Assembly (NCBI GenBank): GCA_054601695.1
Contig: BAAHQB010000050.1
Coordinates: forward strand, 558,001 to 622,000
Direction: 5' to 3'
From: Amorphochlora amoebiformis
Taxonomy: Eukaryota; Cercozoa; Chlorarachniophyceae
DNA length: 64,000 nucleotides
Every line of letters begins with the position of its first letter. Within the stretch, counting starts at the first letter, position 1. This document shows, in pieces, positions 1 through 63,971 of this stretch. A program made the translations under genes and the position numbers. The notes under the pieces were generated by a model. It saw only the letters and a list, made by a program, of their open reading frames with translations. It made no database searches and was not told where the DNA came from.

Positions 1-87
1 ATTGATATATATATACATATATATATATGTATATATATGTATATTTTAGATATGTAGATATGTTACAAAAATACACTATGTATAGAC

Positions 88-171
<84 letters not shown>

Positions 172-300
172 TATTCATATACATACATATCCATATTGTA
201 CGAGTACACACACATGATAAACACATCCATCGTCTTGACATATAACACAGCATGGCACACTTCAACACACAGTACTTTGATACATTCACACATTCTATAC

Positions 301-15103
<14,803 letters not shown>

Positions 15104-15233
15104 CGCGTCAGAATCACAGTGGAATCGGTGCGAAAGAGGCTTTTGCCGGTGGGACGCGATGCCACGATTGCCGCTTTATTCTTTTTCCAAGCCGAAAAGG
15201 TTCCTAAAACCCAATGGGCATTTGAATCCGTCA
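15104..15233. promoter_or_regulatory. Divergent intergenic region between VPS16 and the plus-strand gene
   Basis: Only 130 bp separate the VPS16 ATG (minus) from the ATG of the next gene (plus). The interval has normal base composition, without microsatellites, and must carry both 5' ends. No TATA-type element can be picked out with confidence. Confidence 0.45.
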
Positions 15234-16942
<1,709 letters not shown>

Positions 16943-16953
16943 GTACACTTATA

Positions 16954-17001
<48 letters not shown>

Positions 17002-17042
17002 TATAAAAAAAAATATAAATATACACAAATATACATATATTT

Positions 17043-17097
<55 letters not shown>

Positions 17098-17289
17098 GTA
17101 TATATATAGATAGATACTGTTGTCTATACGTATGAATACATGTATAATACATCATATTGAGATATAAGCATAAATGTAATCTACATATGAGTATGTACAT
17201 ATATATATATTTATATATATATATATATATATATACATACATATATATATATTTGTAACATGATTTGACATCATATTAAATAAATATGT

Positions 17290-17324
<35 letters not shown>

Positions 17325-17404
17325 TGTATATACATTTAATACAATATTACACATAATGCGCCATGTACACGCATATACTATAGATACTATGTATATGTAT
17401 ATTT

Positions 17405-17441
<37 letters not shown>

Positions 17442-17548
17442 TATATAATTGTGAATATACATGTACCTCTGCGCATACATATACACACATATATATAAAT
17501 ATAATATACATATATGTATGTATATAATATACATGTGTATGCATTGAA

Positions 17549-17599
<51 letters not shown>

Positions 17600-17643
17600 A
17601 TGTACTTACTTTTTTCAGATATGTTATTTACACATACTTATAA

Positions 17644-17707
<64 letters not shown>

Positions 17708-17826
17708 AAATATATATATAGATATTGATATATTATGTATATACTTGTAAATATATTTACATATATATATATATATATATTGTGTGTGTGTGTGTATATA
17801 TATATATATTCATACACATATACAAC

Positions 17827-17857
<31 letters not shown>

Positions 17858-18013
17858 GTATATATGTATATATATAGGTACGGGCGTCCAACACTTTCCG
17901 GCATTGAGTCTCACGCCGTATCTCAACAAGTAGTATATAGATATACACATACATATATATATATAATATATATATGTACATATATCGCTATACGATACTT
18001 GTATACATATATG

Positions 18014-18082
<69 letters not shown>

Positions 18083-18178
18083 TATTTATGTGTGTTACAT
18101 GTAGAGAGAGAGAGAGAAAGAGAGAGAAGAGACACCTCAAAAGAATAATAATTTGTACATGCACACATACATAGACGC

Positions 18179-18238
<60 letters not shown>

Positions 18239-18255
18239 ATATTATACATGTATAG

Positions 18256-18553
18256 CTGGTCGAGCGTAGAGATGCCCTAAGGCTTCACAAGCTCCGAATC
18301 ATAAACCTGGAGGGATTTAGGGGAAATCCCGGAGCTTCATCCATCCGAGAGGTCCGAATTTTTTTTTTTTTCTGGTCGTTTGTTTTTCACTCCCTCTTTT
18401 GTTATTCTCTCTTCTCTCCCTCTTCTCTTCCCTCTCTCTCTTCCTTTCTCGTCTCTTTTCTTTCTTTTTTTTTCCCAAATTTTTTTCCATCCTCAGGTGA
18501 GAGGTGGGACACTTGTCCCACGCGTTGCACACGCGAATCCGGACAGGGGACAG
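18256..18553 (+). CDS. Two further plus-strand exons, possibly the same gene
   Basis: Exon 18256-18351 (starts [20 protein letters not shown]) and exon 18497-18553 (starts [16 protein letters not shown]) are both phase 0 at both ends. Their intron is 145 bp, almost wholly pyrimidine, ending ccatcctcag. Both could be a cytosolic tail of the upstream membrane protein, but no exon linking them to 16942 was established. A candidate exon near 17878-17929 could bridge them; its frame is ambiguous. Confidence 0.4.
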
Positions 18554-18688
18554 GTATAAGTTTGTAGTATATATGTAGAATCCATATTTATATAATATAT
18601 ATATATATATATATACGTATATATACATATTAGATATATCCAGCAGGGGACAGATGTAAGTTTGTTTTTGTTGGTGGCTTAGTATATG

Positions 18689-18722
<34 letters not shown>

Positions 18723-18742
18723 CGTATATATATATATATACG

Positions 18743-18773
<31 letters not shown>

Positions 18774-18802
18774 ATTTTTGGATTCAGATGTATGTGAATA
18801 TG

Positions 18803-18835
<33 letters not shown>

Positions 18836-18956
18836 ACGTAAAATTATATATATATATATATATATGTATACGTAAAATTATATATATATTTATATATAAA
18901 TATATATATATACTAGTATATACATATACATATAAAAAAACATGTAATTATATATG

Positions 18957-19420
18957 CGAATGTTCAGTATTATTGGGTTAGGGTAAGGGCTAGACTTAGG
19001 GTTAGGGTTAGGGTTAGGGTTAGGGACCTAACTTAGGGTTAGGGTTAGGGACCTAACTTAGGGTTAGGGTTAGGGTATAGTGTATGTTATATTATATTAT
19101 GCTATGTACATATATATAAATATATATATACATATGTACTCTACATTCTGTATATATACATAGTAATATTTCAAAGCGAATGTTCAGTATTATTGGGCTA
19201 GTGTAAGGGCTAGGCTTAGGGTTAGGGTTAGGGTTAGGGTTAGGGACCTAACTTAAGGTTAGGGTTAGGGTTATGGGTATACTCTATGTTATATTATATT
19301 ATAATATGTACATATTTATATATATATGTACATATATATCTAGTATATATATGTATATATATGTATATATATATATACATACTCTACATTCTGAAAATAT
19401 ACATAGTTATATTTCAAGGC
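18957..19420 (+). repeat. Direct duplication (about 220 bp x 2) with TTAGGG blocks
   Basis: The copies start gcgaatgttcagtattattg at 18957 and 19177. Each runs through ggctaggcttagggttaggg-type sequence, an acctaactt spacer, a (TA)-rich part and an actctacattctg...catag end. They differ by point changes and small indels. They lie between the plus-strand gene and the 3' end of the SR gene. Confidence 0.88.
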
Positions 19421-20092
19421 TCAAATCCCAACTCTCCTTCTATCTTTCACACCCCCTTAGCATTGGGCGACCCTTCCTGTTCCTGGAAAGATAGGCGTTA
19501 GATCTAAAAACGATGCTGGAGGCTCCAAGACGATAGTGGAAGAGCCATTAGCTTAATTCAAGTGGAGACTCTAGTATTAGACCACTGGCCGCCGTAGTGC
19601 CTTTAAATTTGCTTTATTCAGTGTTATATATACATGTGAAGTTCCTCTGCTATCGTCTAGATATATTTATTGCGTTGTATTCACAACTATTTACAACAAC
19701 AGATGTACAGTCTAGACAGTACATGCATACGCCCAGAGCTTGTGACAATAATATATCTAGATTATATAGCAGAACTCTACAGTTAAAAATTATAATTACT
19801 TAGACTAGTTGCTAGAATTACTAGAATTACTCGAATTACTCGAATTATCATAACACTATAGTAACACCAGCTCTAGGCTTTGATAGCTTATCTATCTTAT
19901 GCACATGTCACATCAGTTTAGATAATAGTGTATCCGCATGATGATTCTCCAAACTTCCATATGCATCCAGTGACCGTAAGTTGTGCTTGATCTAATCGAT
20001 TTAGTTTGTTTGATCCTCAAATTCATATGTATGTATGTACGAAGGTAACTTCACTTGACCCCGCCGCCGCCGCGTCCCTCAAACCTGATATC
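19421..20092. other. Convergent intergenic region without a recognised gene
   Basis: A moderately AT-rich region with CTAG and GAATTACT(A/C) short repeats (19800-19850). It separates a plus-strand gene from the SR-protein stop codon on the minus strand. No exon chain was found on either strand. Confidence 0.5.
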
Positions 20093-37574
<17,482 letters not shown>

Positions 37575-38466
37575 TTTGAAGATAGTGTTCGAAGCTCTCT
37601 ACTGAGAACAGTACAGATCAGATCGAGACTGCCAGCGTTCGCACCCAGTTTTCAATTTAATCTAGTTAATTGACGATAGCTTGCCACTGCTCCTAGTGCT
37701 CTAGCCACTACTAGACTATATAGATCTAGAGATATATGCTCCAGATACTATGTAGGTACTACTAGCTAGTAGCTAGTCTAGCTAGTTAGAGTCTAGTAGC
37801 TAGAGGCTAAATACTAGATCTAGAAACAAGTTCTAGAAGTTACTTGTACTAGTACTAGTAACTACTACTAGTACTACTAGTACTAGAACTAGAGCAAGTC
37901 GGATATCCCTAGTGTAGCTTGCTAGATATCTCTAGATCTAGATATTGACTAGATTGAGATATAAACGCTCCAGGCCTTCTCTAAAAAAGTTGATGCCAGT
38001 GATGTAATTTTGTATTTCGTCATACACATGCACGGAATTACATAACAGATTTTGCGGTGATATTATCTCAACTTGACCACTCGATCTAGAGCTGCCGTTC
38101 TACGCCAGTACGAGATCTAGACTAGCTCTAGTAGCTAGATACAGAAAACGAAAATCTCTACATCTAGCCTAGTACATGTACAATTTCATTCCTCATGATC
38201 GAATTATGCTAGCTCGAGCTCGAGCGCCCTTAAAATGGTTTAGTGTCCGCACCAAGATTGATCTTAGTCTCGAAAGCAGCCACTGTTATTGAAAATTTAT
38301 TTCTAAATATAGTACAGATGCCTTGCAATTATGTATACATATATTGTAATTACATTTCCACATATGCAGTACAGACACCGAAATATGTATACTATATATT
38401 TAATTAGTATATTCAATATGTAAATGTATACATATAAATATACATATATGTACAAATATATATATA

Positions 38467-38512
<46 letters not shown>

Positions 38513-38754
38513 CACAAGTACGTATACGCATACACAAGTACGCACAAATCATACGTTAAGCATGTAGCATCTCTATGTACCGAAACATATGTAGATAGTA
38601 ATAATGTAAGTAATATATGTATATATATATATACATATCAACAATATATATATATATATATATATTATATATACGCATACATATATATGTATATATATAT
38701 ATATATGTATATATACATGTAAATTATATAGATGTAAGCTTGTATATACATTAA

Positions 38755-38789
<35 letters not shown>

Positions 38790-38868
38790 TTATATATATA
38801 TATAGACATACATACATATTTAAATGAACACACACACACACATATATATATATATGTATATTATATAT

Positions 38869-38917
<49 letters not shown>

Positions 38918-38924
38918 GCACCAC
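37575..38924. other. Convergent intergenic region, CTAG-rich
   Basis: Positions 37640-38230 are strongly enriched in CTAG, ctagtactag and gtactac words with many small palindromes; the rest is (TA)n and unique AT-rich DNA. It lies between the LRR stop codon and the minus-strand membrane gene. No exon chain was found. Confidence 0.6.
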
Positions 38925-39118
38925 TATATTGGGAAAGGCTGGATAGGAGTCGGCCTTCGGGGCGATAGCCCAGTGAGATAGCACTATTTACCCACATTCT
39001 ATTCAAATTTCGGTCCTACATATACATAAATACACGCAAATTATATATGCAGATATTATCTAAATACATATACTTATATATATACACACATATATATATA
39101 TATATTATATATATATTA

Positions 39119-39185
<67 letters not shown>

Positions 39186-39306
39186 ATGTATATGTATGTA
39201 TGTATATCAGGATTGAAGGTGACTTTTAATGCAAAAACGTATTGTACGTGTATGTTTGTTCATATAATGTATGTTATAGTATAGATACACACACGCACAT
39301 ATATAT

Positions 39307-39354
<48 letters not shown>

Positions 39355-39377
39355 ACTTATATATATATATATACATT

Positions 39378-39410
<33 letters not shown>

Positions 39411-39565
39411 ATGTAATCTGTATAATACACATATAGTACACAAATTGTATATCTGTATAAAAATTGTTAGTTACCTCCATTTTCTTTCTATATGTATACA
39501 CATATACATATATATATATATATACATACATATATATATATATATATATATCTACGTCCTTATAC

Positions 39566-39606
<41 letters not shown>

Positions 39607-39796
39607 CATATATACATATACGAAATAACACATGTGGGTAAGTATTCTACCGCCCCTAAACCTAACCCAAACTCTAATCTTCCTAATCCTAATATAACCC
39701 TAGATCAACTCAGCCTATCCCTACTATATGCCGCGCTAACAGAAAATCCTTACAGATTCGTATGGTGAAATGACATATTCAACTAAATATATATAT

Positions 39797-39844
<48 letters not shown>

Positions 39845-40048
39845 CGCATAGAAACCTACCCTTTCGTACGACATTGCGAGGAAACTGAACATCAATGCAA
39901 TCACCGACCAAGAGACTGTAGATATGCATGTATGTATATTTATATACATGTATATACTTATGTATGTAAGAATATGTATATGTATATATCTAGCTTATGT
40001 TGGGTATAAATTAATACTCACACACATATGTATATATATATATGTATT

Positions 40049-40079
<31 letters not shown>

Positions 40080-40190
40080 ATATATATGTGATACCCACAT
40101 ATGTGGTAAACTCACAAATATCCTCGGCAAGTCGTAAATCCGGATGACTCATATATATGCACACATATATACATATATATATACATATAT

Positions 40191-40228
<38 letters not shown>

Positions 40229-40823
40229 AATAATCACATCCTCAGACAGTCGTGTTCTCAGTTAGCTTATATGTACACATTAATGTATGCACATTATAAA
40301 TATATAGAAACGTTTGTACTCACAGATATCTTCAGCAAAGATGTATGTTCGGAGGCACTTTTCATAATACGCACTGTATTTCACAAATTTCCTGCACATA
40401 ATTCATTGATATATTTTCACATATATATATATATATGCGAATATAATATATGTACATATATTTACATCTATATATATATATATAAATATTATATATATAT
40501 ATATATATATATAGATATATTGTAAATGCATATATATATATATGTATGTATGTACATATAAAAATAATATTATATGCAATATATATATATATATATTTAT
40601 ATATGTATATCTATATATGTATGAATGTATGTATATATATATATATATACGCGATATGAATATATGTCTACAAATCTATGTGTACATCTTAGTGTAATCA
40701 AACACATATAACACGAATATACATGTACATATAAATATACGTATATAGACATATAAATACCAAAGAATTATGTATTTGATACAAAGACTTCTGGTATGCG
40801 TACTCAATTCTTTTCATATGAAT

Positions 40824-40858
<35 letters not shown>

Positions 40859-41919
40859 CATGTATATTTATATTTATAAATGTATGCGAAAGCGTATAAA
40901 GCACATAGTATCTAATTTAATTTTATATTTACGTACATATTTATATAAAGATGTAACCAACATGTATGATTCATATGTATATCACATAAGTATCATATTC
41001 CTTTGAAAATATATTAGGGAATATCATATATATATCGTCAATAATGAGGCCAGTACATATCTAGGCGTATGCAACATTACACGTGCCTATAAACGTATAA
41101 ATGTATTTGTAGTACGGAACCTTCCCTGAACTGTATAGGTGACGGTATTGATGAACATGGTCGCGATCAGCATCAGAGCTGCCCATGCCTTGTAAATTAT
41201 GATTTCCAAGTATATATATATATATATATATAAATATTTAAAAATATGTATGTGTGTCTATCTATAAGTATACGCCAACTCTCTCTTTCTTTTCTCAGAT
41301 TTTGTCCTATTACCCCTCCCATCACTTTTCTTTTCTTGATTCCTCTTGTTCTATACAGTCCTTTCTTTTGGTTGATATGTTCGACTTTTCACCCCTTTCT
41401 CTTCCCCTCTTTTTTATTTTTTCGGTTTTTAGAAGGGGGGGTAGTAGGTTAAGTTTAGCGAAAACTTACGAAAAAAGAAAAAGAGATAAGGAGAAGGAAA
41501 AAAGAGGGAGAAAGAACATACACACACATACACATACACAAACACCGAAATGTACGCCAGTCGCTTAATTTTTTGTTTCTGTTGCTGCAGAACATCCACC
41601 ACGGGGCTGCCTATAGTGTAGATTTTGACGGGGTTAGAATTAGGGTAAGGCTATGATTGGGACTAGATTAGGGTTAGGGTTGGTCATGTGCTTGAGTTAG
41701 GGTGGTTTGGGTTCAGGGATTTGCTTAGGTTTAGATACTCGTAGTTGCAGCGATGGTATTGGAATCGATAGTGAGGGCTGAATACATGTGTGAATACGTG
41801 TGAATACGGGTATACTATACACGTGAATGTATCAGGGTAATTCTTAGTATCTTATAATGTACACGTGTGCATGTGTATATGAATATATGTATAATATATA
41901 TATATATATATATATAAAG

Positions 41920-41959
<40 letters not shown>

Positions 41960-41978
41960 GGTAACCTCCTATATGTAT

Positions 41979-42025
<47 letters not shown>

Positions 42026-42119
42026 ATATATCCTCCTATAATTGTGTGCATATATATACACATATTGATGTATATATATATGCATATATATATATATATA
42101 TATATGTATATGTATATAT

Positions 42120-42166
<47 letters not shown>

Positions 42167-42727
42167 AAATGAAGTTGTGTATATGTACATATAATATATG
42201 CACGCATAGATTTCTACGTATCTACGTACATCTATTTAGGAATAGGTTACACACCTCTATCACGGATAGTGGTATCTGGATCTTCAGGGGGTACATAAGC
42301 TGCCCCTAATTCGGAGTCTGAGACCTCCTGACAGAATTTACCCGATTTTTAATAATACATTTTTCTTGTTTCTGATTGGGATGTGGGAATTTTCCTTTCC
42401 TTTTTTTGAGGCCGTATTCACGAATATATATGTAATCATATGCATATTCTCTGGATTTACAAATACAATTTGAACACGCATCAACACACACATGTCATTT
42501 CATTAAACCAGCAGTAATAACAGGCGTCATATTCACAAAATCCTTGGAATCCATTAACCCTGTCCTGACCTAAACTTAACCCTAACCATATCCCTAACCG
42601 TAGCCCTAATGGTTTACCCCGCTATCCCCGCGGGAATTCTGCTCAACTTTCGCCACATATCGTAATAGTCCATAGGTCCTAGTGGTACCCAACTTTAGGT
42701 CATACATTACATATATATATATATATA

Positions 42728-42783
<56 letters not shown>

Positions 42784-42785
42784 AT

Positions 42786-42820
<35 letters not shown>

Positions 42821-42849
42821 GGAATGTATTGAATATGTATATATGCATC

Positions 42850-42884
<35 letters not shown>

Positions 42885-43057
42885 GTATGTATATATGTAT
42901 ATGAAAAGAATATACCCTAAATATACAACATGCACACACAGACTGATGCGTGATCTCCACACATTATATATATATATATATATGTATATGTGTATATTTA
43001 TATATAACATATCTATATATATATGTATAGATATGTTGTATATATATATATATATGC

Positions 43058-43088
<31 letters not shown>

Positions 43089-43179
43089 ATTTCTATATTA
43101 ATGCTTGTACAACACACGTCCGTACGCGCAAAGCATGAGAAGGACATACTCAAGTCACAGGACCACAAATATCCATATC

Positions 43180-43214
<35 letters not shown>

Positions 43215-43829
43215 ATATATGCATGCATGTAATTGCATATATATATGTGTATATGTATAATATGTATACCTACATAAATATATATATATATGTATGTATA
43301 TATGTATGTTTATATACATCCACACACAAACAAACCGACGCGTAAGGATGAAAGACACGAGTAACAGGATCGCATATTCTCCAACGTACAAGATCTAAAA
43401 TTGCACTCATTCAAGGTTAGCTTACATTCAAGGTTAGCTCAACACTCCTATTACAAGGGATCTCTTCAGTTCTCAAAATTAGAGATGGCACTGGGGTTAA
43501 GCTTGCGATTAGGATTTGCTTTGGTTAGTTGTGGGTAGGTTAGGGTTAGGGTGGATACTTATTAGAGGTTTACGAGGAGGGTGGACGGAAGGGAGTGTGA
43601 GTATGATGGAGTATGGGATAGTTTCCCAGGTTTTTAAGTGATTAATCCCAGAAAGAGAGAGCACAAAACTTTGGGCAGATAGCAGGGAGTTAGGAGGTCA
43701 AGGAGGATTGGGGCTCGGCTAGGCTTGTGGTTGGGGTTAGGCTTAGAGAGTTACGATTTCTGCGACGAGAATACTGTCGATGGCACATACGACGATGATG
43801 TTCGCCACCTTTTAGGTTATGTTATATGT

Positions 43830-43901
<72 letters not shown>

Positions 43902-44296
43902 TTGGCAGTAAACTGCAGCTAAGGGCGAGGAGATATATAATGTATGCATGTATAAACCTTTAAATTGCATGCATGTATAACCCTTTAAATTGATATTCTA
44001 TATATGTGTATATACATATATATATATATATATGTATATATATCATAATATTCTAGTCCACACATATACGTATATGCTACAGATAAATGTATATACATGT
44101 TTCATATAGATGTGTGTATATACAATTTCATACATATATTTACATGTATGTGTATATGTATAACAGATATTTAATCATGTGGGGATGCACATACCTGTGT
44201 GAGAATCGTAAATACAGCCAAGACAACGTACGGAGTGCTGTTAACACGCATACCAGGAGGGGTAATACGAAAAAGATTCTTTGATACCTGCATATA

Positions 44297-44337
<41 letters not shown>

Positions 44338-44425
44338 TTATGTCTAAATATATATATATATATACGTACTATTACATATATATATATATATATATAATAT
44401 TACGTACATAAATACATATGTATGT

Positions 44426-44462
<37 letters not shown>

Positions 44463-44465
44463 ATG

Positions 44466-44502
<37 letters not shown>

Positions 44503-44581
44503 TTATATATGTGTATATACATATATACTTTTCCTTTACACATTCGTTTGAAAGATGTATACGCACACATATACATACACA

Positions 44582-44612
<31 letters not shown>

Positions 44613-44647
44613 GGATACATATATATGTATATATATATATACATTTT

Positions 44648-44697
<50 letters not shown>

Positions 44698-44748
44698 TAT
44701 ATATACATTGCACATACGTTGTATATAATACAGTACACATACATAATA

Positions 44749-44788
<40 letters not shown>

Positions 44789-45763
44789 TATACATATATA
44801 TATTGTATCCATGCACACCACATGTTATAAAACACCAAACACACAATAGCCTAAATAAATGACAACTAAGAAAAAATTTATTTCTTCACCATAAAAGCGC
44901 AACACACCCCTTCGCATGCCAATACCGCCTAAATTACGCTTTCGGTAAGGGTTAATGTAAAACTTCGTTTCTGTTCATCAGTGTTAAACATGTTCGTTGA
45001 GAGGATCAAGCAAACTTGTTAAAGCCCGGTTCAGACGTTTATTGTTGAGGGGCTAAGCAAGCTAGAAATAGGCCAAATCATGGCTTTGCTATTGGATGAG
45101 GATGATTAATACTTTTCAATTTAATGAGCGTTCAGGATATGGATTTCTGTGTGAAAAAACGAGGTTAGGTTTGGGTTTGTCGAGTTAGGTATTCATTGGA
45201 TTAACGCGGGGTGTTTGGAGAATGGATACATTGAGTTGTCGAGAACACACGTGCGGTTTGGTTTGGGGTTAGGTTAGGGTTAGGTAGGTTAGGTCTCAGG
45301 GTTAGGGTTAGGGTTACGGTGAGACTGAATTGAAATGTGGCACTGGCTTGCCAGTTGCGTAGGTCCCAAATCAAACCGTGCTAATTAGTATGTATGAATA
45401 TAGGCTCCATCATGCCTTTATTAATGGATGGATATGATTAACACTTTCAATTCGATTTAGTGGGCGTTCAGGATATGGGTTTTCGTATGAATAAACCAGA
45501 TTAGAGTTCGGGTTTGAGTTAGGGATTCTGATTGAGGCGGAGTTTTTAGAATTAGGGGTGTACAATATATATATGTATATTCATTATCCTTTACTGAAAG
45601 ACATTCGGGTTTATTAGGGTACGGACTACAAGGTATGGGCTCGGGTTAGTTTTCTTGTAAGGGTTAAGGAAGGCCCAAAAGGCAAGTTTTCGTGTTCTGT
45701 TAGGGTTACGGATACTCGGATGAAGAGGTAAGGGAGGCCAAGCAGGCAGGCTAGGAAGTGCAT
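38925..45763 (-). CDS. Multipass membrane protein of unknown family
   Basis: Exons in coding order: 45763-45716, 44287-44195, 43808-43755, 43394-43336, 42559-42509, 42327-42255, 41610-41546, 41188-41121, 40391-40324, 39915-39860, 39748-39725, 38983-38925. Hydrophobic helices fall in separate exons: [71 protein letters not shown] and [13 protein letters not shown]. Between them lie a soluble loop ([20 protein letters not shown]) and a glutamine/lysine helix ([17 protein letters not shown]). Phases agree except between 42509 and 42327, where an exon is probably missing. The first exon may be internal (an acceptor cataatccag lies just upstream), with further exons at 46248-46233 and 46423-46333. 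The 38983 exon is weak. No family was recognised. Confidence 0.62.
40100..40345 (-). repeat. Three diverged copies of an exon end plus donor
   Basis: On the minus strand, TTTGCTGAAGATATCT|GTGAGT (real exon end at 40324), CGACTGTCTGAGGAT|GTGATT (about 40240) and CGACTTGCCGAGGATATTT|GTGAGT (about 40110) are related. They would end the exon with FAEDI, RLSED or RLAEDI. They are separated by (TA)n. Confidence 0.65.
43100..43160 (-). pseudogene. Decayed copy of the membrane-helix exon at 43336-43394
   Basis: The minus strand of 43100-43160 aligns over about 50 bp with the exon encoding [13 protein letters not shown], including its CGTACGG/CGTCGG end. In the corresponding frame it is interrupted by a stop (FVVL stop [10 protein letters not shown]), so it looks like a dead exon duplicate in the next intron. 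Confidence 0.5.
45096..45560 (+). repeat. Direct repeat pair (about 140 bp) in unique DNA
   Basis: gattaatacttttcaatttaatgagcgttcaggatatgg at about 45107 and gattaacactttcaattcgatttagtgggcgttcaggatatgg at about 45435 start two alignable segments of about 140 bp, about 330 bp apart. Both are embedded in TTAGGG-related sequence, in an intron of the membrane-protein gene. Confidence 0.75.
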
Positions 45764-45792
45764 TTTCTGGATTATGAATTTGTGCGTATATA

Positions 45793-45831
<39 letters not shown>

Positions 45832-45833
45832 GC

Positions 45834-45883
<50 letters not shown>

Positions 45884-46098
45884 TATATATATATATATTT
45901 CATGTGTGTGTGTATCGAAATTCAAATGCACCCCATGGAAAGATAGATATTGGGAAATTCATCAAAATACCGACACACAGCTCGCGCACTCTCGCATAAA
46001 TTCGTACACATGTTGATAGGTATATACATATATATTTATATACATATATATAATATAAATCCTACGTATACATGTAAAAATGTATATGTTTATTTAGA

Positions 46099-46165
46099 TA
46101 GAAGGATAATCCCCTCCAGAAGGATAATCCCCTCCAGAAGGATAATCCCCTCCAGAAGGATAATG
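46099..46165. repeat. 18-bp tandem repeat (3.5 copies)
   Basis: The unit agaaggataatcccctcc is repeated perfectly. It would read YPSGGD on the minus strand, but no acceptor AG lies within the 50 bp before it, so it is not called coding. Confidence 0.9.
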
Positions 46166-46232
46166 ACCGGACATTGGTTTTTAAAAATCCGTATCCCCAC
46201 ACAGACATACCCACACACTATATATTTACAAC

Positions 46233-46782
46233 GTTTCCCATACTCGCTCTGAAATCATAAAATATGCGCATATTTGTACACAAAAGGGATACGTATCGAT
46301 AACATCCAGCAGGCACACAGCACGAAACAAACCTGTATCCTTCTCCTCGAATGACTGTTCGCCGGTAGTTGCATAAAGACGGAGGTCAAGGCCATTTGAA
46401 CTGACACGCATACGATCTTCAGGCTATCCGAAATCACCTTTACGTACCAAGTCATGGCTCAGAAGAATCAAATAAAAACCAAAATCCCGCCTCCAAGCTA
46501 TCCCTTCCTTCCCTTCCCATTTGCTCACTATTTAAAATATGCTAGTCCGCCTTCTGCCAACTCCCTCTTCCCCTCCCATGGTGCCCTGAGCTCTTAATCC
46601 TTCTGTGCAGCCCCAAAAGGAGTACCCATTCTTGGCGTGGTCCACCACCCATTTGTTGGTTCTTCGTTGATGTTTGTGTGACGCGCGCTGTGACTTGGAC
46701 GGAACCCTGGTGTTTGGGTTCCGTACACGTGTGTCACTCTGGGAGACATCCTCCTTGCGTCAGCCGCCCGCAGCATCTCCAC
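46233..46782 (-). CDS. Candidate upstream exons of the membrane-protein gene
   Basis: Exon 46423-46333 (starts PEDRMRVSSNGLDLRLYATT) and 46248-46233 (ERVWE) join in phase over an 84-bp intron. Further upstream an ATG at 46782 opens a frame beginning MEMLRAADARRMSPRV that could hold the first coding exon, but no in-phase splice to 46423 was found. These could be the 5' end of the 45.8-38.9 kb gene or a separate small minus-strand gene. Confidence 0.4.
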
Positions 46783-47064
46783 GGTTTGGCTTTACTGGGG
46801 GCTATTTTCATTCCTGGTATAGTTGAGAGGTTGGAAGGGAGGAGGAAGTCAAGGAAAGGGGAGGGGAGGGCTGATTTTCCTTCTCTTCTTCGACGGGGGG
46901 AAAGAATGGTTGGTGTTTTCCTTCGGTATCATTCTACTATCCTTCGTCTTCTGACTCAAAATTCCTTACACCCGCCAAAGAAGTATATCGAAGAGAGCGG
47001 ATGAATTGTGAGGGAAATCTCAAGTGCGATAAATTAATGAAATTGCGGAAATATCCTTAGAAAT
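46783..47064. promoter_or_regulatory. Divergent 5' region upstream of the TPR-TMEM33 gene
   Basis: A non-repetitive, relatively GC-rich interval between minus-strand exon candidates and the plus-strand ATG at 47065. Here and at 15.1 and 22.7 kb the divergent promoters are the least repetitive DNA in the window. Confidence 0.4.

Positions 47065-63971
<16,907 letters not shown>

Noticed and set aside
18760-19075. True chromosome end
   Set aside because: Telomeric units here and elsewhere are flanked by genes on both sides and occur in both senses, so they are interstitial.
39704-39917. Plus-strand exon readings ([28 protein letters not shown])
   Set aside because: Open and splice-compatible, but the minus-strand reading ([13 protein letters not shown]) chains in phase with three other exons.
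43725-43922. Plus-strand acidic frame ([13 protein letters not shown])
   Set aside because: The minus strand encodes a hydrophobic helix exon with phase-matched neighbours; the acidic reading is its complement.
46099-46165. CRISPR-like or coding repeat
   Set aside because: Only 3.5 head-to-tail copies without spacers, and no splice acceptor for a coding reading.
46678-47004. Plus-strand 108-aa frame before the TPR gene
   Set aside because: No family resemblance, and no connection to the good start codon at 47065; the minus strand looks more protein-like at its 5' part.
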